A stretch of 64,000 bases of DNA. Origin: an uncultured Bacteroidales bacterium. Lineage in GTDB: Bacteria; Bacteroidota; Bacteroidia; Bacteroidales; Bacteroidaceae. Shown one piece after another: positions 1 to 11,300 of the stretch. The translations under genes and the position numbers were made by a program. Within the stretch, counting starts at the first letter, position 1. Every line of letters begins with the position of its first letter. The notes beneath the pieces are model-generated. The model did not search any database and was not told the DNA's origin. It saw only the letters and a program-made list of their open reading frames with translations. The stretch covers positions 1 through 64,000 of the forward strand of contig CADAPC010000015.1 in the NCBI GenBank assembly GCA_902789725.1, given 5' to 3'.

Positions 1-939
1 GCAGTATCTGCGCTTCGTCTTCCTGACGGGCATCTCGAAGTTCTCGCAGCTCTCCGTGTTCAGCGAACTGAACAACCTGCAGCAGATGACCTTCGACCCA
101 GCCTACGAAGCCATCTGTGGCATCAGCGAGGAGGAACTGCTGACGTATATGAAGCCCGACATCGAATTGCTGACGGAGAAGATGAACGACCTCTATCGTC
201 GCTGGAACCTGCACTACTCCTACGATGACATCGTGACCAAGCTGAAAGAGACCTACGACGGCTATCACTTTTCTGAGAGATTCACTGACATCTATTGCCC
301 CTGGAGTCTGTTGAACGCTTTTACGATGGGGGTTATCAGAAACTTCTGGTTCTCCACCGGCACACCCACAATGCTGGTCAACGTGATGCGCCGGCACAAC
401 ATCAGCCTGCAGCAGATAGAGCACTTCCGGGGCACATTGGAACGCTTCGATGCCCCCACCGAGCGTATCAGCGACCCCATCCCCGTGCTGTTCCAGAGCG
501 GATACCTGACGCTGAAGGACTATGACCCCTTTGAACAGGAATTTACGTTAGGCTTCCCCAACGGTGAGGTGCGCGAGGGTTCATCGAAAGCGTCCAGCGA
601 TGGTATGCGGGCATACCTTACTCCATCACCGACAAGAACCAGAACGAGCAATTGTACCAGTCGCTCATTTATGCCGCGCTGATGGGCTTCGGCGCCGATG
701 TGCAAGCCGAGGACCAGACAGCAGACGGGCGCATGGACATCGCCCTGAAGCTGCAGGATGCCATCTACATCATCGAGCTGAAATACGGTAAGACTGCCGA
801 AGAGGCCACCGACCAGATTATTGCCAAGAACTATGCCGTCCGCTTTGCCTCCGACGTGCGCCCCGTCTGGGCGGTGGGCATGAACATCAGTCAGGACCGC
901 CGCACTATCGACAGCTACCGCATCGTGCAGGTGAAGTGA
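1..939 (+). pseudogene. AAA-ATPase-like / PD-(D/E)XK nuclease family protein, 3' part, frameshifted
   Basis: The reading frame is open from base 2 and the 5' end lies outside the window. The visible part matches the second half of the widespread Bacteroidetes 'predicted AAA-ATPase' family (PF09820) followed by its PD-(D/E)XK nuclease-like tail (PF08011): FLTGISKFSQ is encoded near base 23, FDPAYEAICGI near base 94, and the nuclease-like GRMDIAL...IIELKYG near bases 730-790. The frame breaks at about 578-582. Up to there the protein reads in one frame (ending GEVREG), and the expected continuation (FIES...WYAGIPYSITDKNQNEQ) is in the +1-shifted frame starting at about 580 and running to the stop at 937-939. 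Loss of one T in a run of T would explain it. The family is commonly multicopy and its cellular role is unresolved. It is a probable pseudogene, although a sequencing error cannot be excluded. Confidence 0.85.
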
Positions 940-1110
940 AAGCGCACAAGCACATTCTGTTCCGCAGGAGAGAACACAGCATGCATCTACAGGTCTTTTC
1001 AACTTGCGCAACTTGATTGAAGATAAATTTCGGAAGAGGAAAAATGAACCTATGTTCGTAAGCCGATGAACCTATGTTCATGGGCACCTGAATTTGTTCG
1101 GTAAAAACCG

Positions 1111-1190
1111 TTCATTAATGAATTCGATGATTTTCATTAATGAATTGGATGATTTTCATTAATGAATTGGATGATTTTCATTAATGAACG
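1111..1190. repeat. 22-bp tandem repeat, 3.6 copies
   Basis: Copies start at 1111, 1133, 1155 and 1177, exactly 22 bp apart. The unit begins TTCATTAATGAATTGGATGA, and the first copy has C instead of G at one position. TTCATTAATGAA inside each unit is itself nearly palindromic, so every copy could form a small hairpin or bind a dimeric protein. It lies downstream of the broken AAA-ATPase gene in non-coding DNA. Confidence 0.9.
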
Positions 1191-1221
1191 TGTTTTGACG
1201 CATTAATGAACTGAATCAAGC

Positions 1222-1297
1222 TAATGGCAAAGCACAGGCATTATTAATGGCAAAGCACAGGCATTATTAATGGCAAGGCACAGGCATTATTAATGGC
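1222..1297. repeat. 23-bp tandem repeat, 3.3 copies
   Basis: Copies start at 1222, 1245, 1268 and 1291, exactly 23 bp apart. The unit begins TAATGGCAAAGCACAGGCAT, and the third copy has AAGG instead of AAAG. It is different in sequence from the 22-bp array just upstream. It has no coding potential that I can support. Confidence 0.9.
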
Positions 1298-1359
1298 TCA
1301 CATCCATCTTTCCCAAGCCTTAGTCAAGGGGTTGGGTAGTCTTTTCTTTTTCGACCACG

Positions 1360-1770
1360 AACCTTTAGCTCGGCGTAGCCAATAACACTAATCTTACGAA
1401 TTTTTAGATCGGTGTAGCCAATGTGGATGTTCTCCTCAGCCCGCAGAGTCCTCCTTTTCTTTTTCGACCACGAATCTTACGAATTTTTAGATCGGCGTAG
1501 CCAATGTGGATGTTCTCCTCAGCCCGCAGAGTCCTCCTTTTTCTTTTTTCGACCACGAACCTTTAGCTCGGCGTAGCCAATCTTACGAATCTAACGAATT
1601 TTTAGATTGGTGTAGCCAATCTTTTTATCCTCTCTCAGTCCTCCTCTCTTGTAGAGTGAAATTCGATTGGCTACGCCGAGCTGAAGGTTCGTGTAATTCG
1701 TGTTCGTTAAAAAACTCCATGTTATTCTTTTTTCGACCACAGATTGAGCGGATTGAGCGGATTGAGGGAT
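1360..1770. repeat. Intergenic repeat cluster: 83-bp direct duplication with direct and inverted short copies
   Basis: A segment starting ATCTTACGAATTTTTAGATC at 1391 is repeated almost exactly at 1474 (83 bp apart), including a shared GTGGATGTTCTCCTCAGCCC core and TTTTTCGACCACGA end. The 16-mer AGCTCGGCGTAGCCAA occurs at 1367 and about 1565 and in inverted orientation at 1667-1682; related forms occur at 1408 and 1494. The cluster ends with three 9-bp GATTGAGCG-type units at 1742-1768. The stretch 940-1955 has no gene that I can support. Its content is these repeats plus the two tandem arrays upstream. Confidence 0.8.
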
Positions 1771-1873
1771 TATATTTTTTCTTTCTTATCCTCCAACAAG
1801 ATATGTGAAAGTGCGTGAACGCGTACATTATAATAAAGGAATTGCCCGCTTTTGGCATTTTTTGTTGAAAAAG

Positions 1874-1906
1874 TTTGTTCTTTAGCAATAGTTTATCTAT
1901 CTTTGC
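1874..1906 (+). promoter_or_regulatory. Bacteroidetes-type promoter
   Basis: TTTG at 1874-1877 and TATCTTTGC at 1898-1906 are separated by 20 nt, which fits the Bacteroidetes primary sigma factor consensus. It lies 50 nt upstream of the AAA-ATPase N-terminal fragment at 1956 and is the best promoter seen upstream of the giant repeat-protein gene at 2311. Confidence 0.7.
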
Positions 1907-1955
1907 AAGGTCGTATGCAGTGTTGTGAACACATATCTTTTACAACAAAACAGTT

Positions 1956-2090
1956 ATGGGAACGTATATCAACATAGGAAATGCAGGATTCCAGTGTGCA
2001 AGGAATAGTGGGTATGTGGACAAGTCTGGACTCATTGCGGTGGTGAACTCCTCAGCCCTATCCGCAGGTCGTTCCGACCTACGGTTATGA
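1956..2090 (+). pseudogene. AAA-ATPase-like family protein, N-terminal fragment
   Basis: A 44-codon frame starts MGTYINIGNAGFQCARNSGY and continues VDKSGLIAVVNSS. That matches the conserved N-terminus of the PF09820 AAA-ATPase-like family, which typically reads MGTY-NPGN-GF...YVDKTGLI. The similarity ends after about 33 residues, and the remaining residues (ALSAGRSDLRL) come from unrelated palindromic intergenic sequence before a TGA. The ATP-binding loop and everything after it are missing. It is therefore a start-plus-promoter remnant of a second member of the family whose C-terminal part is seen at 1-939. The two could be ends of one gene only after inversion or rearrangement, because the C-terminal piece lies upstream. 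Confidence 0.75.
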
Positions 2091-2222
2091 AGCGAAGACG
2101 CTTTCAGCGTCATTTGAGGATAAATGCAGATAATCATTTTAATTTATGATAATTAGTTATATAATTGCCATGAATTGTCCATGAACTAATTAGAGAGATT
2201 CAAGATGAAAGGAAAAGTGGTC

Positions 2223-2255
2223 TGAACACAATGGGAGCCAACCCCTGTGTGTTCA
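2223..2255 (+). other. Hairpin in the leader of the giant repeat-protein gene
   Basis: TGAACACA (2223-2230) pairs perfectly with TGTGTTCA (2248-2255), and GGG/CCC can extend the helix inside. It lies 56 nt upstream of the start codon at 2311. It is not followed by a T tract, so a leader structure is more likely than a terminator. Confidence 0.45.
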
Positions 2256-2310
2256 AACAGGAAAAGATGCATCAATGCCATATAGAAAGAATTAACAAAA
2301 CGACAACGTT

Positions 2311-5300
2311 ATGACATATAAAAACAGATATAAGAACAGGTATATGAACAGGTACATACAGACATTCGCAATCATGCTGGCAGCACTCTTGGCTGACGGT
2401 ACGGCGACGGCACAGGAGCAGTCGGCAGGAGTCCGCATACACGGTTCCGTCTATGGCGGCGGCAACAATGCCGACGTGCAGACCAACACCGCAGTGAACA
2501 TAGGTGCTGGACAAGTGGACGGCAACGTCTATGGCGGCGGCAACGTGGGCGACGTGGGTACCATCAACAAGACCAACATCAGGGCCTATAAATGGACCAA
2601 CGATACCAATCCTGGCGACACCTACACTTACAACAACACCGGTAGTTGCACCGTCACCATCACTGGCGGCACGATAGGCCCCGACGACGAGACCACACCG
2701 GATGACAAAGGCAATGTGTTCGGTGCTGGTAAGGGTGTGGCAGAGTCGTTCTGGTGTGAGAAGGCCATGGTCTACAAGACGACAGTCAGCATTACCAACG
2801 GCAAGGTGAAAGGCGATGTTTACGGCGGCGGCGAGATAGGCCGTGTGGAGACCAACACAACCGTGACGATAGGGGCAGCGGGAGAGAAAGGAGAAGGAAG
2901 CAAACCGACTATCATCGGCAATGTGTTCGGTGCTGGCGCAGGCCTGAAAACGCATGGCTACTCCGCCTTAGTGCGCGGCAATACTGAGGTCACCGTGCAG
3001 GGTGTCGCCAAGGTGGGCAAGAGCGTCTATGGCGGCGGAGAGATAGCCACGGTGGGCAAGTACAACCTTGTGCAAAAGACCGATGTTGACACACCTGAGC
3101 ATCGAACACAGTTCTTGGCGGACCATCCAGGCGTTGACCCTCTGATAGAGGTTGGCATGCCCTATTCTATTGTGAGCGACAACCTGGGCATCTGCACCGT
3201 CAGCGTCAAAGACAATGCTGTCATCGGGCAGAGTGGTGCGGGCGACATCTTTGGTGCGGGTAAGGGAATCATTCCTGCTTATGCTAATACTGATGACGCT
3301 TCTACTACAGATGTAGATGAAAGGTCTAAGCGCATGGCATCCTATGATTCGGAACTCTATCCAGAAGGAGGAAGTTGGGAATATTCCGATGGCACCCATT
3401 TGTATGTCTGGGAATATTTCGACACAGAGTCGAAATACCTCACCTTTGCCCAGACGCTGGCTTTGGCCACACAGACCTACGTGACCGTCGGCGGCAGTGC
3501 TCAGGTCAACGGCTCCGTCTACGGCGGCAGCGAGAGCGGCTATGTGCAGCACCACACGCAGGTGACGGTTCAGGAGACCTGCAATGTAGGTAATAGCTCA
3601 CTGCAAGGCAACGTCTTCGGCGGTGGCCGCGGTATCTCGGGCAATGCCACTGCCGGACGGGCCAGCGGCAATACCACGGTGAACATTCTCGGCGGCACTA
3701 CTTATGGCGATGTCTATGGCGGCGGCGAGAAAGGCCCGGTGGGCACATCTTCGACCACGACAACAGACAGCGAGACTTCCGCTACCACCACCACCTACCC
3801 CACTGCCACGGTAAACCTCCTTGGCGGCACCATCACGGGCGATGCCTACGGCGGCGGACTGGGCGACGCTTCGACGGCTGCCGATGCCGGCAATACGCAG
3901 GTGAACCTGAACGGTATGGCAGTCAGTGAGTACACAACAGACTATGCCGACTATCTTGTAGGCTTAAACACTTCACCCTCGGAAACGGACACTTCCATTG
4001 ACTACTATATGGTAAAAAAAGAAAAGGCTGGCTGTAAGGTCACTCGCATCTTTGGTGCCAACAACACCAACGGCACACCGAAGGGCGATGTCACGGTGCA
4101 TGTCTATGCTACGCAGAGCAAGGTAGCAGAGAAAATCACCATTGGAGCTAAGAGCACCAAGGATACAGACATCTATGACCTGTCAGCCGTCTATGGTGGC
4201 GGCAACGAGGCTGCATACGACCCCACCACACCCTACACTGCCGAAAACAAATCAGGTTCAAGCAGTAAGGTCATCATAGAGGGGTGCGACTACACCAGCA
4301 TCGAAACCGTCTATGGCGGTGGTAATGCCGCTGCTGTGCCAGAAACGAATGTGTCCATCCGTTCCGATTATGAGATAGGTACCGTCTTCGGCGGTGGTAA
4401 CGGTAAGGATGCCAAGAGCGACGGATCGGCTAACCCCGGTGCCGACATCGGTACGAAAGATCAGGGCTCAAATAGATACGGTACTGGCAATGCCAAAACG
4501 CTGATAACTGGCGGCTATGTGCACGAGGCTTACGGCGGTAGTAACGAGAAGGGCACCATCATGGGGTCAGTGAACCTCGATGCAAGTGCCGCTGGCATTT
4601 GCGAAATGAAGGTGAATAAGATGGTCGGTGCCGGCAAGAATGCCGACATCATGGGCGACGCCATTGTCACCCTGGGCTGTATGCCCGAGACATGGGTGGA
4701 CGAGTACTACGGCGGTGCCGACAATGCCAACGTGCACGGCAATGTGGAGCTGACCATCACCAGCGGCAACTTCCGCAAGGTGTTCGGAGGCAACAACCAG
4801 GGCGGCATCATCATGGGCCACGTCAAGGTGAACATCGAGGAGACGGGCTGCCGGCCCATCAACATCGACGAACTCTACCTCGGAGGCAACCAAGCCGCCT
4901 ACTCCGCCTACGGATATTATGTCGTTAAGGGCGAAAACGATGCCCCCGTCCTTAATGACGGCAAGCTGACCTTTATGCCCCGAGAGTCAAGCACAGACAA
5001 GCATCTGGCCGTAAAAAAAGGCTTCGTGGGCACAACATTCCAGGAATGGAGTGGAGAAGAGGGTGACGTGTTGGCCGCCTACGACCACCCCGAACTGAAC
5101 ATCATCTCCTGCACCCGCATCGGCAAGGTGTTCGGCGGCGGACTGGGTGCCACGGCCAAGATGTATGCCGACCCGACGGTGAACATCAACCAAATCTACG
5201 GCACACCCAATGACGTAGTGTCATCGACACTTGGAGCGATAGGCGGCAGCTATACCGATGCGAACAATGAAACCCAGACGGGTGGCGTCTTCGGCGGCGG

Positions 5301-8300
5301 CAACGAGGCTACCGTCTATGGCAACACCACAGTGAACATTGGCACCAAGACCGAGGTGGCCACTGTGACAACCCCGACAGGACTTACCAAGAACGCCAAC
5401 AACAAGTACGACGTGGTGGGTGTCAACATCGTGGGCAATGTCTATGGCGGTGGCAACCTGGCCAATGTGGGCGACTACCATTTGGGAAGAGACAAAGAAG
5501 GAAAAACAATAGACGTAATTGACAAGGTGGGCCATACCTTCGTGAACATCTGTGCTGTCAAGGGGGCTGAGATTCTCGACGAACAGTCACAGTCTGGCAC
5601 TGGCAGATACGACTATTCGAGCGTCTCGTTTGCGGCTGGCAAAGTCACCATCGGCGGCGACGTGTTCGGCGGCGGCAAGGGTGAGGCTGCAGATCCCGGC
5701 GATGGCACTTTGACTGGTGCTTTCCGCTGCGGCAAGGCCATGGTGACCGGTGCCACGAATGTGGCCATCGGTAACGGTACGGTCAACGGCACCGTCTATG
5801 GCGGTGGCGAGGTGGGCCGTGTGGAAGAAAATACGTCCGTCACGATAGGCATGGGTAAAGGAGCGGCCACAGGAGGAACGAGCACTCCTGTTATAATGCA
5901 CGATGTGTATGGTGCAGGAAAGGGTGTAATGACGCACGGCTATTCGGCCTTGGTTCGCGGCCATGCCTACGTCAACGTTGCAGGCAATGCACAGGTTAGG
6001 CATAGTGTCTATGGTGGCGGCGAGATCGCCTCGGTGGGCAGGTATAACATTGCCGATGCAGCATACCACGCACAGCATCCTGAGGTGGAGGTGGGAATGC
6101 CCTATTCGCTGAAAGACCAGGGCAGCGGCTACTGCTATGTCAACGTCGGCGGCTATGCCGAGATAGGAGAGGACGACATGTCGATGACCAAGGCTGGTGG
6201 CCCCGACGACTTCGGCTACATCTTCGGTGCCGGTAAAGGTATCCTGCCCTACGAGGGTTATAACAGCTCAGAGACACCTTGGCGTGTACATCCGACCGAT
6301 ATCAAGGAGGAGTACACCTCAGAGAAAGAAAATGACTACCTCCTCTTTATAGAATCTCTGGCCTTGGCCACGCAGACCTACGTCACCGTTGGCGGCCATG
6401 CATTCGTGAAGGGCAGTGTCTATGGTGGCTCGGAGAACGGACACGTACAGCACGACACCGATGTCAGGATTCAGGACAACTGTCAGATAGGCAACGGCTG
6501 GGATGCCACCAAGAACGAAGGTGCCGGCGGCGGTGTGAACGCCCGCTATGACGAGGCCCTGTTTATCAATCCGGCAACGGCTACGCCAGATCAAATCAAC
6601 ACGAGTGCCGAAACGCTGAAGGAGTGCTCTAGTTGGGTTTTCGGTAAAGACACTAACTCTGATGACAAGGCAGATACTTTCGAGCCATACGACAAGCATG
6701 GTGCTGCCGGTGGCGGAGCCACTACTGCTTCCGATGGCCACACGTTCTATGGCAATGTATTCGGCGGCGGCTCTGGCCTCTATGCCTTCGACAGACAGAA
6801 TCGTATATCTGGCAAAGATAATCACGAATGGCTGCGTAGTGCCGGCCGTGTCTATGGCAACACCAACGTTACTATCACCGGTGGCCACATCCTGACCTCC
6901 GTCTATGGCGGCTGCGAGTTGACCGACGTGGGTAATGGCCGTAGCATAGAAGAGGGCAAGGGCAAGTGTACGGTGAAGATGTCGGGCGGTACGCTCGGCG
7001 TGCCTCGCACGTTGTCACAGATTGCCAAACACCCCGTCACCTGCTATCTCTTCGGAGCCGGCAAGGGCGACCAGCGCGTACACTTCAACCAATGGACCAA
7101 CGTGGATAATGTCGAGGTGGAGGTCTCGGGCAATGCCATCATCTACGGCTCCGTGTTCGGCGGCGGTGAGGACGGCCACGTGTTGGGCGATACCAAGGTG
7201 ACCATCAAGGAGAATGCCGTTATCGGCACCTGGGGCACATCCTACGTCGACGGAAACATCTTCGGCGCGGGCCGCGGCTTCGGCGGCGATGCCCTGACGG
7301 CCGGCGTGGTCTGCGGCCATGTGGACATCGACATCAAGGGTGGCACCCTGCTTGGCTCCGTCTATGGCGGTGGCCGACTGGGCTCCGTGGGCACCTATCT
7401 CGTGCCCTCCACTCACGCCAACTATGGCAAACTGATTCCCGACGGCAAGACCATCACTATTAACGAAGATGAAGGGACTGCCACCGAGACAGACCAAGAG
7501 GGAATAACACATGGCGAAATCTCCATCAGCATCAGTGGTGGCACCATTGGTAACAACATTGAATACGCCTATATAGCCCCAACGGTAACGGGTGATGCGC
7601 TGACCACAGCCAAGACCTATATGCCCAATACCGACCACGATGGCCAGAACCGTCTGACCCACACCAAGGGCGGCAACGTGTTTGCCGGTGCCATGGGCCG
7701 TCTTAACGGTCTGGCAGAGGGTACTTTCCTTGAGCACTGGCCAGACCTTGGCAAGGCCAAGAAGACCACACTGAACATCAGTGGCGGTACCATCAAGAGC
7801 AATGTCTATGGCGGCGGCGAACTGGGAACTTTGGAACAGGGCTCCACCATTAGCATTACCGGCGGAACCATCGGCACAGAGATCGCTGAGAGCGTGACCG
7901 GAGCCACAACGAGCGATGTCGTGCACTACACCTTCGGCAGTGTCTTTGGTGGCGGTGCCGGCAGCAGTGCACATCGTAATGGCACATTGACCGATAACAC
8001 GACAGTCAATACCGATGATCATGCCGGCTTAGTGAAAGGCAGCACCAAGATCACCATGTCGGCAGGCGCGGTGAAGGGCAGCGTCTATGGCGGCGGCGAA
8101 CTGGCCATTGTGCAGGGCAGCCATACCACAAGCGACAGCAAGACCGTAGGTGCAGAGATTAACATCAGCGGTGGCACCATTGGATATAATCAGGACGGAT
8201 TTGGCGGTGCCACGATGGGCAACGTCTATGGTGCAGGAAAGGGAAGCCTCGAGACGCAGCAGGCTGGACTCATCAAGAGTAATACACTGATCAACATCAG

Positions 8301-11300
8301 CGGCGGCACCATATACCATAATATATATGGTGGTGGTGCCTACGGCTCAGTGGGAACATTCACCTATGAAACACCCAGCGGTAGCACTCAGCCTGCCAGC
8401 ACACCGTCCGGATGTACTGAAGGCACTGGTACGGCATGGATCAATATCACTGGCGGCAACATCGGCATCAACGGACATGAGAACGGCATGGTGTTCGGCT
8501 CGTCGCGTGGTGACGTGTTGGGCAACATGCAGCGCGACGACTACATGGCGTGGGTCAACGAGGCCAACGTCACCATAGGCAGCAGTGGTGCCACCACCGA
8601 GCTGACGATAGCCGGCTCCGTCTATGGCAGCGGCGAGAACGGCCACACACTCCACAACACCAACGTCGCCATACACAGCGGCACCATCGGCATACTCACC
8701 GGCTCGCCCATCACGGGCAGCAGCGGCACGGTGTACAACGGCGCTGAATACCCCTACCGCGGCAATGTCTATGGCGGCGGCTGCGGCACCGATACCTACA
8801 CAGAGGGCGGCAAGACGCGCTACAACCCCCTGGCGGGCATCGTCATGGGCAACGCCACGGTGACGATGGACGGCGGCCGCGTGGCACGCACCATCTATGG
8901 CGGCGGAGCCATGGGCTCGGTGGGCACCTTCACCTATGCCGACGCTACCTACCATAACGAGCACAGCGACGTGCCCGTGGGCAAGCCCTACAGCTGCACC
9001 GAGGGAACGGGCCTCTGCACCGTCACCATCAGCGGCGGATCCGTGGGTCCCGACGAGCTGGCCATGCCCAACAACTATGGCAATGTATTCGGTGCCGGGC
9101 GCGGCGAGGTGCACGACCCCACAGAATACACCAACCTGGAGACCTCGGGCTATGTGAACAAGACCCTGGTGACCGTCAGCGGCTCGGCCTTCGTCAGGGG
9201 CAGCGTCTATGGCGGCGCCGAGAGCGGCCACGTGCTTGCCGACACCTACGTGAAGATACAGGGCGGGCAGATAGGCTGCGGAAAGACGACGACAGAACCC
9301 TACGACGACGACGTATGGGCAGACACCTACAAACCCACCGACGCCACCGACCTGGAGTGCGCCAGCTGGCCCTACACTGCTCCCTATACGCCTTACGACA
9401 AGTTTGCCGATGAAGACGGAATGTATCCAGGCGGAGTCTCTTCGGCCGACAACGCCCACCCCACGGGCACCGACGGCCACACGTTCTACGGCAACGTCTT
9501 CGGCGGCGGCTCGGGCTACGAGCCTTACGCCGCCGGAAAGTGGCTGCCCACGGCAGGATGGGTGGAGGGCAACACGACGGTGGAGATCACCGGCGGCCAC
9601 ATACTCACCTCGGTCTATGGCGGCAACGAGATGTCGGACGTAGGACAGGGCGGCGTGAGGAAGATGACCGACCTGGCCAAAGAGACGCCAGACATGTTCT
9701 ACGACATCACCAAGCCGGGCGGCAAGTGCACGGTGAAGATGAGCAGCGGCACCCTCGGCGTGCCACGCACGCTGGCGCAGATAGCCGCCCACCCCGTCAC
9801 CTGCTACCTTTTCGGCGCAGGCAAGGGCGACCAGCGCATCTTCTTCAACAAGACCACTAATGTGAACAATGTCGAGGTGGAAATCTCCGGCACGGCCCGC
9901 ATCTACGGCTCCGTATTCGGCGGCGGCGAGGACGGCCACGTCATGCGCGACGTCAAGATGACCATCAAGGACAATGCCTACATAGGCAACTACGGCACGA
10001 GCTACGTCGAGGGCAACGTCTTCGGCGGAGGCCGCGGCTTCAGCGGCGAGGCACTCACCGCCGGCAACGTGGGCGGCTGCGTCAACATCGACATCCAGGG
10101 CGGCACGATGCTCGGCAGCGTCTATGGCGGAGGCCGACTGGGAAGCGTGGGCCACGGACTCTACCTCGTCAACGAAGAGATTGGCGGCGTGAAGCCCTAC
10201 GGCATACTGCGCCCCGACAACCAGGACGACCGCGGCAACACAGTAGCGGGCTTTGAGCGCGGCAACATCACCATCAACATCTCAGGCGGCACCATAGGCA
10301 ACGACCTGGAGTACATCGTTCCGTCGACAGCCGACAACGCTGCTGCCGGCATCAGCGAGAGCGACATCAGCCAGTGGACCGATGCAGATTGGACGAAGTG
10401 GAAGACATACAAGAATATACCCAACACCACCTTCGACTATCAGAACCACGTGCTCTACACCAAAGGCGGCAACGTCTTTGCCGGCTGCATGGGCCGTCTC
10501 TATTCGCTTGACGGCAAGCTGCTCACGCTGTGGCCCGAGCTGGGCCGCTGCAAGAACACCGTGCTCAACATCACCGGCGGCCACATTAAGAGCAACGTCT
10601 ATGGCGGTGCCGAGTTGGGCGTGGTGCAGGAGAACACCAAGGTGAGCATCACCGGCGGCACCATAGGCACCACCGTGGGCACGGGCGAAGATGCCTACCT
10701 CTATGGCAGCGCCTTCGGCGGCGGCAAGGGCAGCAACGACGCCATCACCTACCCCGACGGCACGCCCGAGGCAAACAAGGTATCCATCAGCGAGGCCGGC
10801 ACCGTGATTGGCAACGTCGAGGTGGAGCTGAACAAGGGCGTGGCCGCCGACAAGAAGGGCGGCATCGTGAACAAGATTTTCGGCTGCAACGACACCAACG
10901 GCACGCCGAAGGGCACCGTCACCGTGCATGTCTATGCCACGCAGACGCCAAACACTGACAAAGTGAACACCAAGCAGGGCAAAGACCTTGGCAAATACGA
11001 CGTGGAAGAGGTCTATGGCGGTGGCAACATGGCAGCCTACAACCCTGACGATGCCAACAGCAAGGCCGCCACGGTCATCATCGACGGCTGCGGACTGACG
11101 AGCATAGAGACCGTCTATGGCGGCGGCAATGCCGCTTCGGTGCCTGCCACCGAGGTCACCGTCAACGGCACCTACGAGATAGGCCAGGCCTTCGGCGGCG
11201 GCAACGGTATGGACAAGCTGCCCACTGGAGCCGACAACCCCGGCGCCAACGTAGGCTATCTGGCCTATAGCAGCGACAGTGAGAAAGCCAGCAAGGCCTA

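Noticed and set aside
295..525. Alternative frame over the AAA-ATPase pseudogene
   Set aside because: The product is His/Pro/Arg-rich and the family motifs continue undisturbed in the other frame through this interval.
1111..1297. CRISPR array
   Set aside because: The units are directly abutting with no unique spacers, and no cas genes are present in the window.
1506..1888. Short frames in the repeat cluster on both strands
   Set aside because: They consist of translated repeat units and carry no recognisable protein features.
2097..2111. GACGCT-TTC-AGCGTC hairpin as terminator of the AAA-ATPase fragment
   Set aside because: The stem is only 6 bp and is followed by ATTTGAGG rather than a T tract; it belongs to a palindromic repeat (CCGCAGGTCG/CGACCTACGG nearby).
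8347..10155. 602-codon frame antisense to the giant gene
   Set aside because: It is the shadow of a GC-rich, periodic coding strand. Its product is an Ala/Val/His-rich low-complexity string with no start context, promoter or family resemblance. The same holds for 7015-8022, 10282-11460 and 5587-6078 on the minus strand.
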